Below, one piece after another: positions 1 to 10,825 of a stretch of DNA of 52,425 nucleotides. The notes beneath the pieces were generated by a model, which had not been told where the DNA came from, made no database searches, and saw only the letters and a program-made list of their open reading frames with translations. The first letter of the stretch is position 1, and the number at the start of each line of letters is the position of its first letter. Location: contig NZ_SEBS01000026.1 in the NCBI RefSeq assembly GCF_004211145.1, positions 1 through 52,425 of the forward strand, written 5' to 3'. The position numbers and the translations under genes are program-made. The DNA is from Flavobacterium sp. (lineage in GTDB: Bacteria > Bacteroidota > Bacteroidia > Flavobacteriales > Flavobacteriaceae).

Positions 1-31
1 ATATAGGGATTTTTAAAGGTCCGGAACAAAG

Positions 32-39
32 CAAATATA
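32..39 (-). promoter_or_regulatory. Possible -7 element of a gene to the left of the window
   Basis: Read on the minus strand the bases give TATATTTG, which fits the Bacteroidota -7 consensus TAnnTTTG. The gene it would serve starts beyond the left edge, and I see no clean TTTG -33 element upstream, so this is a weak call. Confidence 0.3.
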
Positions 40-46
40 GCGAAAA

Positions 47-982
47 CTATTTTTTAATCGAAAAATAAAACGTGCTTCCTTCACCTTCTTTTGACAGCGC
101 CCAAATTCGGCCCGAATGGTTCTCGACAATCTTTTTACAAATCGCCAATCCTATGCCGCTGCCCGAATATTCATCTCGCGAATGCAGCCTTCGGAATAGC
201 GTGAAAATGTGGTCGATTTGATCTTCCTTGATTCCGATTCCGTTGTCGGAAACCCAAAATTCCCAAAATTCCCCCGACTCTCTATAACCGATTGCAATGC
301 GAGGCGTTACATCGGGTTTTCGATATTTTACGGCATTCAAAATGAGGTTTTGGAACACCTGCGCGATCAGCGTTCGGCCGGCCGAGATCGTGGGTAAATC
401 TGCGAATTCGATCACGGCTTTCGTCTCGTCGATCAAGGGTTTGTTTAGCGTGATGATCTCGTGCACCAATTCCGACACGTCAAAACTCTCATGACTGAAA
501 TCGCGTTTTCCCAGTCGCGAATACTGCAGCAGGTCCATGATCATGTGGCGCATCCGAGCCGCACCATCGACCGCGAAATGAATGTACTCTTTTCCCTTGT
601 CATCTAAATTTTGAGCGTATTTCTTTTCGATCTGCCCCAGGAATCCCGTGACCATGCGCAACGGTTCCTGTAAATCGTGGGATGCGATGTAAGCAAATTG
701 CTCGAGTTCCGAATTTGAAGCCGTAAGTTCGGCCGCGTGTTCCTCGAGACGTCGGTTCAGGGCTTTGAGTTTCTTGAGGTAACGCCGGTTTCGATCTTCG
801 TACTTGCGCAACATGTGCAGGAATCCGATGCCTGAAATGACGATGAATCCGCATCCTTTAATCGTCTGGTAAACAGGGTTTTCAGGATATCCGACAATCG
901 TAAAAATCCAATCGCTCACCAAAATCCACAGGATTCCGACGAAAAGATAAATAAGTATGATCTGGGTAGAAGTGCGCTTCAT
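47..982 (-). CDS. Two-TM sensor histidine kinase (HisKA/HATPase)
   Basis: Membrane sensor kinase that should autophosphorylate on His102, inside the H-box SHDLQEPLR. Two N-terminal membrane segments (about residues 8-30 and 42-57) are followed by a coiled-coil linker (58-95), the HisKA dimerisation helices and an ATPase domain with an N-box (QNLILNAVKY), DNGIGI and GSGIGLAIC. The protein is 311 residues if it starts at the ATG at 982; a longer reading frame reaches 1057, but MKRTSTQ followed directly by a hydrophobic helix is the more natural N-terminus. The H-box resembles the phytochrome-like kinase subgroup. There is no PAS or GAF domain and no adjacent response regulator, so the partner is unknown. 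It is transcribed divergently from typA. Confidence 0.88.
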   Translation of the reverse strand: MKRTSTQIILIYLFVGILWILVSDWIFTIVGYPENPVYQTIKGCGFIVISGIGFLHMLRKYEDRNRRYLKKLKALNRRLEEHAAELTASNSELEQFAYIASHDLQEPLRMVTGFLGQIEKKYAQNLDDKGKEYIHFAVDGAARMRHMIMDLLQYSRLGKRDFSHESFDVSELVHEIITLNKPLIDETKAVIEFADLPTISAGRTLIAQVFQNLILNAVKYRKPDVTPRIAIGYRESGEFWEFWVSDNGIGIKEDQIDHIFTLFRRLHSRDEYSGSGIGLAICKKIVENHSGRIWALSKEGEGSTFYFSIKK

Positions 983-1139
983 GCGATTGTTTGCGTAAAT
1001 ATAAAAGCAATTTAAGTTTCCCGCTTCAATACCCGATGTTAAAATGTTGCGTTCCATTCAAAGTCGATTCGCGTTTAGCCACTTATTATGAATACGTTAA
1101 GCCGATTTCAAAAAAGGTTTTTTATCCAGAAATAAAATG

Positions 1140-1147
1140 TACCTTTG
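1140..1147 (+). promoter_or_regulatory. typA promoter, -7 element
   Basis: TACCTTTG matches TAnnTTTG exactly and lies 18 bases before the chosen typA ATG. A T-rich stretch at 1117-1123 sits at about the right distance for a -33 element but has no clean TTTG. The short leader supports starting typA at 1166. Confidence 0.6.
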
Positions 1148-1165
1148 CCGCTTCAAAAAAAGGAT

Positions 1166-2965
1166 ATGGAATCTATTAGGAATATCGCGATTATCGCCCA
1201 CGTCGACCACGGAAAAACAACCTTGGTGGACAAAATCATGTACCACTGCCAGCTTTTCCGTGAAAACGAAAACACAGGCGACCTTATTCTCGACAACAAT
1301 GACCTCGAGCGTGAGCGCGGGATCACGATCACGTCGAAGAACGTTTCGGTTACATATAAAGGAACAAAAATCAACATCATCGATACACCGGGTCACGCCG
1401 ATTTCGGTGGGGAAGTAGAACGTGTATTGAACATGGCCGACGGTGTTTGTCTGCTCGTGGATGCTTTTGAAGGCCCGATGCCGCAAACGCGTTTCGTACT
1501 TCAAAAAGCGCTTGACCTTGGATTGAAACCATGCGTGGTCATCAACAAAGTCGACAAGGAAAACTGTACGCCTGAGGAAGTTCACGAAAAAGTATTCGAC
1601 CTTATGTTCGAATTGGGAGCGACTGAAGAACAATTGGATTTCCCGACGGTTTACGGATCGGCGAAAAACAACTGGATGAGCGACGATTTCCGCAACCAAA
1701 CGGACAACATCGAACCGCTTCTCGACATGGTCATCAAAAACGTTCCGGCTCCAAAAGTTTCTGAAGGAACGCCGCAAATGTTGATCACATCACTTGACTT
1801 CTCATCGTTCACGGGCCGTATCGCCATCGGACGTCTGGAGCGTGGTGTATTGAAAGAAAACATGCCGATCTCGCTTGTGAAGCGCGACGGGAAAGTCATA
1901 AAGACACGTATCAAGGAACTTCATACTTTTGAAGGTCTTGGTCGTAAAAAAGTTACCGAGGTTATCGCCGGAGACATTTGTGCGATCGTAGGAATCGAAG
2001 GATTCGAAATCGGGGACACGGTTGCCGACTTCGAAAATCCTGAAGCATTGCAGACCATCGCGATCGACGAGCCGACGATGAGCATGTTGTTTACGATCAA
2101 CGATTCACCTTTCTTCGGGAAAGAAGGAAAGTTCGTAACGTCTCGCCACATCCGTGACCGTTTGACAAAAGAGCTTGAGAAAAACCTTGCGATGAAAGTC
2201 GGGGAGACGGATTCAGCCGATAAATTCATGGTGTTCGGACGCGGTGTACTTCACTTGTCGGTACTTATCGAGACGATGCGTCGCGAAGGATACGAACTCC
2301 AGATTGGTCAACCACAAGTAATCATCAAGGAAATCGACGGCGAGAAATGCGAACCGATCGAAGAATTGACGATCGATTTACCGGAACACCTTTCAGGTCG
2401 TGCCGTGGAATTCGTAACCATCCGTAAAGGCGAAATGCTTTCGATGGAAGGAAAAGGCGACCGTATGATCGTGAAATTCAACATCCCGTCACGCGGAATC
2501 ATCGGATTGCGTAACCAATTGCTTACCGCTACGGCGGGTGAGGCGATCATGTCGCACCGTTTTATCGGATATGAACCATTCAAAGGCGGAATTCCGGAAC
2601 GTAACAACGGATCGTTGATCTCTATGGAAAATGGAAAGGCGATTCCTTATTCGATCGACAAATTGCAGGATCGCGGTAAATTCTTCGTCGATCCGAACGA
2701 GGAAATCTACGAAGGCCAGGTCATCGGTGAAAACACACGTTCAGATGATATGACCGTGAACGTTACCAAGACCAAGAAACTTTCAAACGTTCGTTCATCG
2801 GGTGCCGACGACAAAGCGCGCATCATCCCGGCGATCAAATTCTCTTTGGAAGAAGCGTTGGAATACATCCAAAAAGACGAGTACGTCGAAGTAACGCCAA
2901 AATCATTGCGTCTGCGCAAGATCTACTTGAGCGAAACCGACAGAAAGCGTTTTAAGATCGCATAA
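1166..2965 (+). CDS. typA: Translational GTPase TypA/BipA
   Basis: Ribosome-binding GTPase of the EF-G/LepA superfamily, linked to ribosome assembly and stress or cold adaptation. The protein has 599 residues, the usual family length. Visible motifs are the P-loop HVDHGKT (12-18), the switch region ERERGITI (48-55), DTPGH (73-77) and NKVD (127-130), followed by the EF-Tu-like beta-barrel, EF-G-like domains and the TypA-specific C-terminus. The ATG at 1166 was chosen over the in-frame ATG at 1145 because [10 protein letters not shown] is the typical start, AGGA lies just upstream, and the -7 element at 1140-1147 would overlap the longer start. Single-gene unit ended by the hairpin at 2986-3018. 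Confidence 0.97.
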   Translation: MESIRNIAIIAHVDHGKTTLVDKIMYHCQLFRENENTGDLILDNNDLERERGITITSKNVSVTYKGTKINIIDTPGHADFGGEVERVLNMADGVCLLVDAFEGPMPQTRFVLQKALDLGLKPCVVINKVDKENCTPEEVHEKVFDLMFELGATEEQLDFPTVYGSAKNNWMSDDFRNQTDNIEPLLDMVIKNVPAPKVSEGTPQMLITSLDFSSFTGRIAIGRLERGVLKENMPISLVKRDGKVIKTRIKELHTFEGLGRKKVTEVIAGDICAIVGIEGFEIGDTVADFENPEALQTIAIDEPTMSMLFTINDSPFFGKEGKFVTSRHIRDRLTKELEKNLAMKVGETDSADKFMVFGRGVLHLSVLIETMRREGYELQIGQPQVIIKEIDGEKCEPIEELTIDLPEHLSGRAVEFVTIRKGEMLSMEGKGDRMIVKFNIPSRGIIGLRNQLLTATAGEAIMSHRFIGYEPFKGGIPERNNGSLISMENGKAIPYSIDKLQDRGKFFVDPNEEIYEGQVIGENTRSDDMTVNVTKTKKLSNVRSSGADDKARIIPAIKFSLEEALEYIQKDEYVEVTPKSLRLRKIYLSETDRKRFKIA

Positions 2966-2985
2966 GTTTTCAAGCATACACAAAT

Positions 2986-3018
2986 AAAAAACCATCAGCT
3001 TTAACTGATGGTTTTTTT
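2986..3018. terminator. Bidirectional terminator between typA and the esterase gene
   Basis: Stem ACCATCAG/CTGATGGT (2991-2998 and 3005-3012) with a 6-base loop. An A-run precedes it and a T-run follows it, so it can stop typA from the left and the 12.6-3.0 kb minus-strand unit from the right. Confidence 0.88.
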
Positions 3019-3022
3019 ATGT

Positions 3023-4036
3023 TTATTTCTTCGGTTCCTCTTTCTTTACCGGTCGTTGTTTCGACATGTCCTTCGGCTTGTCGTCGGCGGCTTTGACGAG
3101 CGTCGGTGTTTGCGGCTTGCTTGGATCGCCCATCAAAAAGATTAGCGGTTGAGCCAATCGCGCGGCCCACGATTTCTCGGAATGGTCGTCTCCGGGAAAT
3201 TCCTTGGTCATCCAGTTTTTGGTCGTGTAGCCCTTTTGCGTCATGATCGCATCGACTTTCTTTTGGGTCGTGCCGTAGTTCGCGTCGATACCTTCGCTGC
3301 CCAGGTCGAAGTAGATTTTATGCGTCGCGGGAGCCGGCAATTTTTTCTTGAGATAGCTTATGAATTGCGCCGGAACCGGATTCTGTGCGGTCCCGAAAAC
3401 GCCTGTCCAATGTGTCGACAGACAAGCCGCGCCGCCAAAAACCTGCGGATATTCGCAAATGGCGTACAACGAAATCAAGCCGCCCATGCTCGAACCTGCG
3501 ATGAACGTGTTGGCCGCGTCGGTGTTGACCGAATACGTTTTGTCAATGAATGGTTTCAGTTCCGTCACGATGAATTTCAAGTAGTTGTCCGAACTTACTT
3601 TCGCCGACCACATCGGTTTTTCGCCCATATACAAATCGTAAATGGAATCGCGGGATTTCTGCGTCAACGCCTCGAACGGTTTTTGCGGGAAATAATCGCT
3701 CATGCGGTATTCTCCGATGTTATAGATCGCGACGATGATGAACTTTTTGGTTTCGCGCGCGGCGATCAACTTCGCGGCCGTATCGTCGGCTTCCCAGGCT
3801 TGCTTGTTCCAGGTCTGGTCGCCGTCGAACAGCATTTGGCCGTCGTGCATGTAAATGACCGAATATTTTTCTTTGTCGTTGTAACCGTCGGGCGTCCAGA
3901 TGTCGACCGTGCGTGGTGTCACGAACTTCGATTCGAAATTCTCAAAATGTTTTAGGCTGCCCGAGGCAACTTTTGGCTGCGCAAACGAAAGCGCACTGAA
4001 AAGGCATAAAAAAGCGATTGAAATCCTAGAATGCAT
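3023..4036 (-). CDS. Secreted alpha/beta-hydrolase, esterase-D-like family
   Basis: Putative exported esterase (Esterase D / Fes-like, PF00756 type). The 337-residue protein begins with a signal peptide ending near SFAQ (residue 19). The nucleophile elbow GSSMGG (181-186, Ser183) and the late His285 in DDHSEKSW fit the catalytic Ser and His of the fold. Related proteins hydrolyse siderophore or acyl-sugar esters; the substrate here cannot be told. The C-terminus is a Lys/Pro-rich low-complexity tail (KPKDMSKQRPVKKEEPKK). It starts 9 bases after the large T9SS protein gene and is the last gene before the terminator at 2986-3018, so it is probably co-transcribed with it. Confidence 0.85.
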   Translation of the reverse strand: MHSRISIAFLCLFSALSFAQPKVASGSLKHFENFESKFVTPRTVDIWTPDGYNDKEKYSVIYMHDGQMLFDGDQTWNKQAWEADDTAAKLIAARETKKFIIVAIYNIGEYRMSDYFPQKPFEALTQKSRDSIYDLYMGEKPMWSAKVSSDNYLKFIVTELKPFIDKTYSVNTDAANTFIAGSSMGGLISLYAICEYPQVFGGAACLSTHWTGVFGTAQNPVPAQFISYLKKKLPAPATHKIYFDLGSEGIDANYGTTQKKVDAIMTQKGYTTKNWMTKEFPGDDHSEKSWAARLAQPLIFLMGDPSKPQTPTLVKAADDKPKDMSKQRPVKKEEPKK

Positions 4037-4045
4037 AGTGTTGAA

Positions 4046-7000
4046 TTATCGTTTTAAAGTAAAATGTCCTTTGGCCGAACGTCCGTCCTCGAGTTCGATA
4101 CTGTACCAGTAATCGTCCGATGGCATCGCGCGTCCGTTGTAAGTTCCGTCCCAACCTTCGCCCAAAGGTGAAATCTGTTTGATTATTTTTCCATAGCGAT
4201 CAAAAATCCTGATGACCGATTTCGAATTGCGCGTGGCGGTCGCTCCTTTCAAATTCCAGGTTTCGTGATAGCCGTCTCCGTTCGGCGTGAAATATTTCGG
4301 AACTCCCATGACCGAAACTTCCCACGAAGCCAAGTCGCAACCGTTTTTATCCTTTACATAAATGATGTGGACGCCGGGCAAAACATCGGTGAATACGTTA
4401 GACGGTTGCCACGCGTATTGTTCGTCGAGCGCGTAAACGTAATCGCCGTAACTGTTCGCATCAAGCGTCACCGTAATCGTGTTGAGTTCTACGAAATCGA
4501 CCGTTTCGACGTTCGAGATGATCGCCTGGCTTGAATGGATGACCGGAATCTGCCGCGTCTTGGTACAGCCATTCGCATTCTTGACGACGACGCTGTACAA
4601 ACCTTCGGCGGCCACCGTTAGCGTGTAACTGGTTTCACCTCCGAGCGGCGCTCCGTTCACGTACCATTGATACGTATAGTCGGTCGTTGGCGAGCCGTCC
4701 TCGATCGAAGCGTCGATGACCGTCGTGAAATTTGGCTGGTTCACGCAGACTACGTGAGGCGTCAGATCGTCATTGATGTCGATGTCGGGCAGTCGGTACA
4801 CTTCGATATTTATAAGATACAGGCGCGAACAACTGTTCGTATTGTCTGATTCCAGTCGCGCGTACAAGATCTGGGGCGTATATGATTGCAGATTGGTGTA
4901 ATTTTCAGGATCGGCCAATTCGTTCTGTTCGAGCAACGCGTCGTTTATGTTTTCGTAATAGCGAACCGATTGGTTGCCCGCAGTCGGAATGTTTGCCGTG
5001 GTAAGATCGAATTCCGTAAAACCATCTTCTGACGCCAATTCATCGCAAATACCGGGAAGATCGATCGTCACGTTCGGCAACAGATTGACCGATAGGGTAA
5101 GCGTACTCAAACTGTAGCAACCCGTCGTATTATTGCTGACTTTTACGGTAAGAACTTGAGAATTAACGGTATTCGTGTAGTCGTTGCCGAGTGCGCCCAC
5201 GTTGTTGTCGGCATCGGATGCATTCAAATAATAGGCGATCGATAAGTTGCTGTCGCCATTCGTAAAACTTTGGTTGGCTTCCGACAAATTGAAAATAGTG
5301 ATCCCGTCAGGAGCCGTTCCCGTATCGCATTGCACCAACGTTCGGGCGACGACCGCAGGAATAGGATTGATGTCTAATTGTGCCGACGCCGAAATCGCGC
5401 CGCAGATATTTCCGGTTCGGTTCAACAACGCGCGGTAAAAATACCCGTCCATCGCAAACGTGACGTTGTGGATCGTGAGCGTGTTCGTGGTCGTACCTTC
5501 ATATTGGACGGTTTCGCCAATATTCGTGAAATTGGTACCATCAGTAGAAACCTGCCATTGGAACGTCACTTCGGGGTTGGTGTCGATGAAAATTACGGCG
5601 TCTTTTTGTTCGCACAAGACCGTCGGATTAACGGCGGGTTGCGCATTGATCGTAATCGGTGCGGCGGTGACGTAGTTCGCGTTCGGTGTCGTGTAACCGT
5701 TCGGAGCGCCCGTTACCAGGCCGTTCGGGTTTACGACCACAGGCGAGGCGTTACCGAGATAACCGTCATTGTTGGCGTCGGCAAATCCGGCTTCGCGTAC
5801 ATCGCTACAACCGTCGTTGTCGTTGTCGCTTTCGGCAAAATCGTAGACACCGTCGGCATCAGAATCGGTCAGAGTAAAGTTAAGCAGGCCGCTGTTCGCT
5901 GAAGTCTCAATGCTGTTCGAAAGCCCGTTGCTGCCAAAACTTGCAGGGTTTCCATCGATGATGCCGTTGTTGTTCGCATCGGCCGCGCCGCTTCCGGATT
6001 CGACCAAATCGTAGATGCCGTTGTTGTCGCTGTCGAGATCGAGATAATCAGGAATCGAATCGTTGTCGGTATCGGCGAGAACCAGATTTGCGGGAAAGAT
6101 ATTGTCGAGCCCATCTTGGTTGAAGTCAAGATTCGAAAGCGGGACGTAGTTCAACCCTTGCGATTCGTATACATCGGGTACGGCGTCATTGTCGCTGTCA
6201 AGATCCTGAGAATCGGGAGTGCCGTCGTTATCGGAATCTTTGGGGACACAACTCGCCATGATTCGGAACGAAACCCTGTTCGACGACGTATCCAAAAGAT
6301 TTATGTGCGTGAACGTCACGCTGTCGGCCAGATGGCATCTGAAGCTGAATGCTCCCGTACCCGGTAAAAGCGGTCCTCCGTTTCTCATGAATCGGATCTC
6401 GAACGATGAAAACTCGGTGATGCCACTTTCATAAATCCCGTCGAAATTCGTATCGATAAGCAACTGATTATTTGGGTTCAATACGGTTATGGTGCGGTTA
6501 TAAGGCACGCTGACGACAAATTGCCCGTACGCATTCAGCAGGTCCAGATTACCCGTATTTTGTGTGTACTGCAATAAGAAACTGAGCGGTTGCGTAAAAT
6601 CAATCGTGTAGATCATGGAATTCCCTTTACCTTCGGTCACTACCGATGTGAACGTACCGTCGGCATTTCCGGTGAAAGGCGCCGAAGCAGGCAATCCCGA
6701 AGCCGGTGGAAAAGCGCCTGTAAATGAATTCGTATAAGCGCCGTTTCCTGCTGATACGCTACCCGCCAAAGGATTCGTAAGATTCACGGGTACATCGCCA
6801 TACGATTCGGTACAGTTGACGATGCCATCGTTGTCGAGGTCGATATCCACGTTGTCGTTCACGTGATCGCCGTCGGAGTCAGGTGCGCAGATACTTACGG
6901 GAATGTGGTCGGACTCAAGTTCGGTGTCGCAAGCCGAAATACCGGCTTTCACATGGTAATAACCGGGCTGCGTAGGCGTATAACTGGCCTGGTTTGCGCC

Positions 7001-8518
7001 TGGGATCGGAGCGTCATTATAAAACCATTGGAATTCATCGAAGCCCAAAATTGCGTTTACCGCGAGCTGGATATTGGGAAGACAATCTTCGAGCGTGAGA
7101 TCGATTTGCTCGAAAGTGATCTCGGGCTTGAACGTGAATCCTGAGTAATATCCGCCAAAAGTCGCGGCATCGCTGGATCCGTACGAGGCCAGATAGAGTT
7201 GGGTCGTCGAATATACCGACACGTTCCCACTCAGTCCTGTGATCGTGTATGTTTCAAAACCGGGATTTCCGGGAACGGTTAACGGCCCGACGACATTCGC
7301 CCCGACCAAAGCTAATTCGGCGAGTGTGCGCGGAATGGCATTGATTACGAAGTTGACTGTGGATCCCGTTTCAGTCACCAACGTGATCCGACCGCTAAAA
7401 ACCCTTACTCCGATCTCGTCGATAAACGGGATATTGTCAATGATTTTAGGTGTTTCGCAACTCAAAGGCGGTACGAAAAACAGCTCTTGGTTAGCTTGGT
7501 CCGATCGGCCGTTGTCACCAATGCTTTGGTAGGCGAATACATTTTTCGACGTGTGTACCGACATATTCCCGTTCGCCCCGAATGAAGTCCCATTCATTGA
7601 TATGTACTCGCCGGCATCCAAATTGGCGATCGGCGTTGCGTTTCCGTTCACGAAGACATCGGTGTCGTCCTCATGTGCTATGATTTGTACTGTTTCAACA
7701 TTGGAAAGACCTGTACTTTTTATGAAGATATAATCGGTTCCTGTCCTTTCTGCCGAAACGATTTGATCAAAACCAAGGTCGATGTTTGCCATTTCTCCAT
7801 TCGTTCCCGCAAAAGAGCCGCAATTGACCGCAATGGGTTTGTCTGAAGCGACGAGCATTCCAATCAAACCGTCGCGATTCAGCACGCTCGGACCCTGAAC
7901 GGCCATCACGAAACTTTGACCGTTGTTGAGTGTCACGCTGAACGGCGCACCTTCGTTAAGCTCGTCGTTAATAAGTGTGACACCGGGCGTCATGTCGCTG
8001 AAATTTACCGTGGTATTGTTTTCAGTAGCCAGGACCGAGACGAACGTCAGGTGATTGCCGTTGTATTCGGAAACCAATCCGTTCTGCAAGGCGCCGATAC
8101 GAAACTGGGTTCCCAATGCCGCCAGACCTTTGGATACGATTTCTCCTGCCTGGTTGCCATTTCCTGCAATTAACCGAACCGTGACATAAACCAGATCGTC
8201 AGCTTCGATGATGTAGCCTTTGTTGTTGTAGACGTCGTGCACCGCGTTGGAATTGACCATCAACCGCGTGGTATTTCCGATGCCGATGCTGTAGACATAA
8301 GGTGCATCGCGCGAGACGGTCGCATTTATGGTTGCGCCACCGATGTTGATTATCTTGAAATTGACAGGGGCGAGGTTGGGCGTCGAAATGTATAAATATT
8401 GCTCCTCTGCGGCGACGATGCTTGAAGCTGCCAGCGGCGGAATATAGTGTGTTTTACTAAACTGCGCGACACAGTTCAGCGAGAACGCCGTTAATAGATA
8501 CAGTAAAATCTTTTTCAT
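4046..8518 (-). CDS. Very large T9SS type-B secreted protein with IgGFc-binding-like N-terminus
   Basis: A 1490-residue exported surface or adhesin-like protein. A signal peptide (to about residue 18, CVAQ) is followed by a beta-rich region (about 25-460) resembling the IgGFc-binding N-terminal domain. Next are an Ig-like segment and four Asp-rich calcium-binding, thrombospondin-3-like segments (near residues 550, 760, 815 and 885, for example DSDGDHVND and DSDNDGTPD), then more Ig-like modules. The last 85 residues form the type-B sorting domain, with [22 protein letters not shown] and the ending KGHFTLKR, which directs export by the type IX system. Its start lies 24 bases after the choice-of-anchor L gene, so the two surface proteins are probably made together. 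The ligand is unknown. Confidence 0.9.
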   Translation of the reverse strand: MKKILLYLLTAFSLNCVAQFSKTHYIPPLAASSIVAAEEQYLYISTPNLAPVNFKIINIGGATINATVSRDAPYVYSIGIGNTTRLMVNSNAVHDVYNNKGYIIEADDLVYVTVRLIAGNGNQAGEIVSKGLAALGTQFRIGALQNGLVSEYNGNHLTFVSVLATENNTTVNFSDMTPGVTLINDELNEGAPFSVTLNNGQSFVMAVQGPSVLNRDGLIGMLVASDKPIAVNCGSFAGTNGEMANIDLGFDQIVSAERTGTDYIFIKSTGLSNVETVQIIAHEDDTDVFVNGNATPIANLDAGEYISMNGTSFGANGNMSVHTSKNVFAYQSIGDNGRSDQANQELFFVPPLSCETPKIIDNIPFIDEIGVRVFSGRITLVTETGSTVNFVINAIPRTLAELALVGANVVGPLTVPGNPGFETYTITGLSGNVSVYSTTQLYLASYGSSDAATFGGYYSGFTFKPEITFEQIDLTLEDCLPNIQLAVNAILGFDEFQWFYNDAPIPGANQASYTPTQPGYYHVKAGISACDTELESDHIPVSICAPDSDGDHVNDNVDIDLDNDGIVNCTESYGDVPVNLTNPLAGSVSAGNGAYTNSFTGAFPPASGLPASAPFTGNADGTFTSVVTEGKGNSMIYTIDFTQPLSFLLQYTQNTGNLDLLNAYGQFVVSVPYNRTITVLNPNNQLLIDTNFDGIYESGITEFSSFEIRFMRNGGPLLPGTGAFSFRCHLADSVTFTHINLLDTSSNRVSFRIMASCVPKDSDNDGTPDSQDLDSDNDAVPDVYESQGLNYVPLSNLDFNQDGLDNIFPANLVLADTDNDSIPDYLDLDSDNNGIYDLVESGSGAADANNNGIIDGNPASFGSNGLSNSIETSANSGLLNFTLTDSDADGVYDFAESDNDNDGCSDVREAGFADANNDGYLGNASPVVVNPNGLVTGAPNGYTTPNANYVTAAPITINAQPAVNPTVLCEQKDAVIFIDTNPEVTFQWQVSTDGTNFTNIGETVQYEGTTTNTLTIHNVTFAMDGYFYRALLNRTGNICGAISASAQLDINPIPAVVARTLVQCDTGTAPDGITIFNLSEANQSFTNGDSNLSIAYYLNASDADNNVGALGNDYTNTVNSQVLTVKVSNNTTGCYSLSTLTLSVNLLPNVTIDLPGICDELASEDGFTEFDLTTANIPTAGNQSVRYYENINDALLEQNELADPENYTNLQSYTPQILYARLESDNTNSCSRLYLINIEVYRLPDIDINDDLTPHVVCVNQPNFTTVIDASIEDGSPTTDYTYQWYVNGAPLGGETSYTLTVAAEGLYSVVVKNANGCTKTRQIPVIHSSQAIISNVETVDFVELNTITVTLDANSYGDYVYALDEQYAWQPSNVFTDVLPGVHIIYVKDKNGCDLASWEVSVMGVPKYFTPNGDGYHETWNLKGATATRNSKSVIRIFDRYGKIIKQISPLGEGWDGTYNGRAMPSDDYWYSIELEDGRSAKGHFTLKR

Positions 8519-8542
8519 GTGCTAAATGTAGCGAATTTGCGA

Positions 8543-10801
8543 TTATCTTTTCAACGAAAAGTGGCCTTTTATACGCCGGCCGTCCTGCAATTCAAGCACA
8601 AACCAGTAGTCGGATGACGGGAGTTGGGCCGAATTCAGCATACCATCCCAACCTGTGGCCGCGTCAACCGTTTTGAGCAGTTTTCCGTATCGGTCGAAAA
8701 TCAAGACGCGAGAGCCGATCTGTGACGCCGATAACTTCGGGAGCCAGACATCGTGGATGCCGTCGCCGTTCGGTGTGAAAAACCTCGGGAAGTCCGAAAC
8801 CGAAACCAAATGTGGTCCGTCAACATAACAACCCGACGTGTCTCGGATGAAAATCGTGTAATCTCCGGCTGCGACGTTGTTGAAAACGGGGCTTGACTGG
8901 AAAAATTGCCCGTCGATCGAAAATTCATAGTCGCCGGTTCCGCTGTAAACGATAGTGATCGAATTACCGTTTCCGTCGAATTCGTTCACCTGCGCATCCA
9001 GGAATCCCGGAGGCGTCGTGTTCTGGACGTCGAATTGCTTGATCGCTTCACAACCGTTGGCGTTCGTGACTGTGACCGAATAGGTTCCCGCAGCAGTTAC
9101 GACCGTTTCATTATCAACATCTCCGTTTGACCACGAATACGATGAAAATCCACCTGGAACCGACAGTGTCGCCGACGCGCCGTCGCAGATGAACAGCGTT
9201 TCGTCCTCAAAACCCGGATCGAAAACTTCCAAAGTAATCGTGACTTTAATGATCGCGTAACAATCGGGTCCGTTTACGATCCGCGCATAAAACGTCTGGC
9301 TTGGACCCGAAACGTCGTAAAGATTCGGAAACTGGCCGTTTTCTGCAAGCGCATTGTTCACCGTCGTGTAATAATTCACGACAAGTCCTGAAGGCAATCC
9401 CTGCGTGACGACTGGCGTGACTTGTGTCGACAAATCGATTGTCGTCGAACCCGATGCCGGCGCGCACAGCGTAATCGTCCTGTCGCTGGCCGAGGTGTTG
9501 CTGATCACCAAATTCACGACCGCGCTCAACGGACACGAAGTTCCCGTAAGCACTGCATAGATCTGGGCCGAACCACCCGATTGATAATTTATAGGGTCGT
9601 TGATAGGAGCGGAGCCCGGCGCCAGACTCGTGAAGAATGTAGCCGATGTCAAATCAGGATTTCCATTCGCGATCAATGGGAGCGCGTGCAACAAATTGAA
9701 CACAGTCGAACCGTTATTCTCAGGATCGCATTGCACGAGCGTGACATTGTTATTGATTGCGGGCGGCGTGATGTATTCGATCTTGATTTCCCCGAATGCG
9801 ATGCAGCTCGGCGAAAGCTGGAATTCGACGCGGTAATCGCCAGCGTGGTCAACCAAATACGTCGGATTCGTCTCCCCGGGAATCGGCGAATTGTTTTCGA
9901 ACCATTGGTAGTTTGAAGCGCCGGCCTCGGTCGCATCGAGAAGTTGGGTCGAACCGTCGCAGAGCGCCAATCCGTTCGATACGAGCAAATCGGGGCCGAA
10001 ATCCTTGTTGAGGTTGAAACTCCCGCCACCTAGGAAAATCGCCGAATCGTACAAGTTGTTTCCCTGATCGGCGATCACGAGCTTGATGTGGTACAATTGG
10101 TTCGGATCGACGTTTCCGTAAGCCGTCATGACCTTCGTCTGCCCATTGTAGTTCGTGGGATGTTGCGAGCCGTTGAACGCATCGAAATACGCGGGGTTCG
10201 CAACCGGACAGATCGTTCCCGGTCCGCGAACCGTATTCACTGAAACGGGCGTTCCCGATCCCGGAAGCACGGCCAGATTCTCATACGGCAATCCGGACCC
10301 GACTTTTTTTATGAGAAACGCGAAGCCGTCGGTGTAACCGCATTGGTTTTGCGACGGGTTCGACAAGTATTGTTCCGACGAGAAAATGTAGTCGAAACTG
10401 AAACGATTGCTCAGCGGAATAAAGTCGAATTCCAAAACCGTCGCGTTTATCGTATTCGAAACGCCCAAAGCCGCTGCGAGATCGGCGTCGCCTGACCAAC
10501 CCGTCGGGCCTTCGCTTAGTATGGATGTGTTCGGTCCGATGGCCGAAGCCGCGCGTCCCGTCGTGAGCACGATGCCGTTGTTGAATGGAAATCCGCTTCC
10601 GTTCGATTCGAAATATCCGAACGAGTTTCCGCTTCCGAAATTCCAGCTCGTAATCGCGATGTTTTGGGCTGTGGCGCACGGATTGTTGATCAGTACGTCA
10701 TTGACGAGTTGGTCTGATGTGAAATTTTCGTCGACGGTAATATATTGTGCATTCGCTGACGCAAACACGGCAAAAAGGCAAAGGGCAAGTATCTTCTTCA
10801 T
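8543..10801 (-). CDS. T9SS type-B secreted protein with choice-of-anchor L domain
   Basis: A 752-residue exported protein. The signal peptide ends at ASANA (about residue 18). Residues 22-270 look like the choice-of-anchor L domain: the segment with FPFNNGIVLTTG, the SFDYIFSSEQY block and DGFAFLIKK are characteristic. An Ig-like segment (about 275-345) and two further beta-rich repeats follow. The final 85 residues are the gliding-motility-associated type-B sorting domain (RFFTPNGDGIHD, VLIFDRYGKLL, ending GHFSLKR). It is first of the two T9SS genes, and a -7 promoter element lies directly upstream (10818-10825), overlapping the end of the permease gene. Probable surface adhesin or matrix component; exact role unknown. 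Confidence 0.9.
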   Translation of the reverse strand: MKKILALCLFAVFASANAQYITVDENFTSDQLVNDVLINNPCATAQNIAITSWNFGSGNSFGYFESNGSGFPFNNGIVLTTGRAASAIGPNTSILSEGPTGWSGDADLAAALGVSNTINATVLEFDFIPLSNRFSFDYIFSSEQYLSNPSQNQCGYTDGFAFLIKKVGSGLPYENLAVLPGSGTPVSVNTVRGPGTICPVANPAYFDAFNGSQHPTNYNGQTKVMTAYGNVDPNQLYHIKLVIADQGNNLYDSAIFLGGGSFNLNKDFGPDLLVSNGLALCDGSTQLLDATEAGASNYQWFENNSPIPGETNPTYLVDHAGDYRVEFQLSPSCIAFGEIKIEYITPPAINNNVTLVQCDPENNGSTVFNLLHALPLIANGNPDLTSATFFTSLAPGSAPINDPINYQSGGSAQIYAVLTGTSCPLSAVVNLVISNTSASDRTITLCAPASGSTTIDLSTQVTPVVTQGLPSGLVVNYYTTVNNALAENGQFPNLYDVSGPSQTFYARIVNGPDCYAIIKVTITLEVFDPGFEDETLFICDGASATLSVPGGFSSYSWSNGDVDNETVVTAAGTYSVTVTNANGCEAIKQFDVQNTTPPGFLDAQVNEFDGNGNSITIVYSGTGDYEFSIDGQFFQSSPVFNNVAAGDYTIFIRDTSGCYVDGPHLVSVSDFPRFFTPNGDGIHDVWLPKLSASQIGSRVLIFDRYGKLLKTVDAATGWDGMLNSAQLPSSDYWFVLELQDGRRIKGHFSLKR

Positions 10802-10817
10802 GGCAATCTTAGCCCGG

Positions 10818-10825
10818 CAAAGATA
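10818..10825 (-). promoter_or_regulatory. -7 element upstream of the T9SS protein pair
   Basis: On the minus strand the bases read TATCTTTG, an exact TAnnTTTG match 16 bases before the ATG at 10801. No clear TTTG -33 is visible. It suggests that the two T9SS genes and the esterase can be expressed independently of the ABC genes just upstream. Confidence 0.5.

Noticed and set aside
1097..1777. 226-codon minus-strand frame opposite typA
   Set aside because: It is a shadow of a highly conserved GTPase gene and has the Phe/Val/Arg-rich composition of antisense frames here.
3149..3955. 268-codon plus-strand frame opposite the esterase gene
   Set aside because: It is an antisense shadow: Arg/Phe-rich composition, no family motifs, while the minus strand encodes a complete hydrolase with signal peptide.
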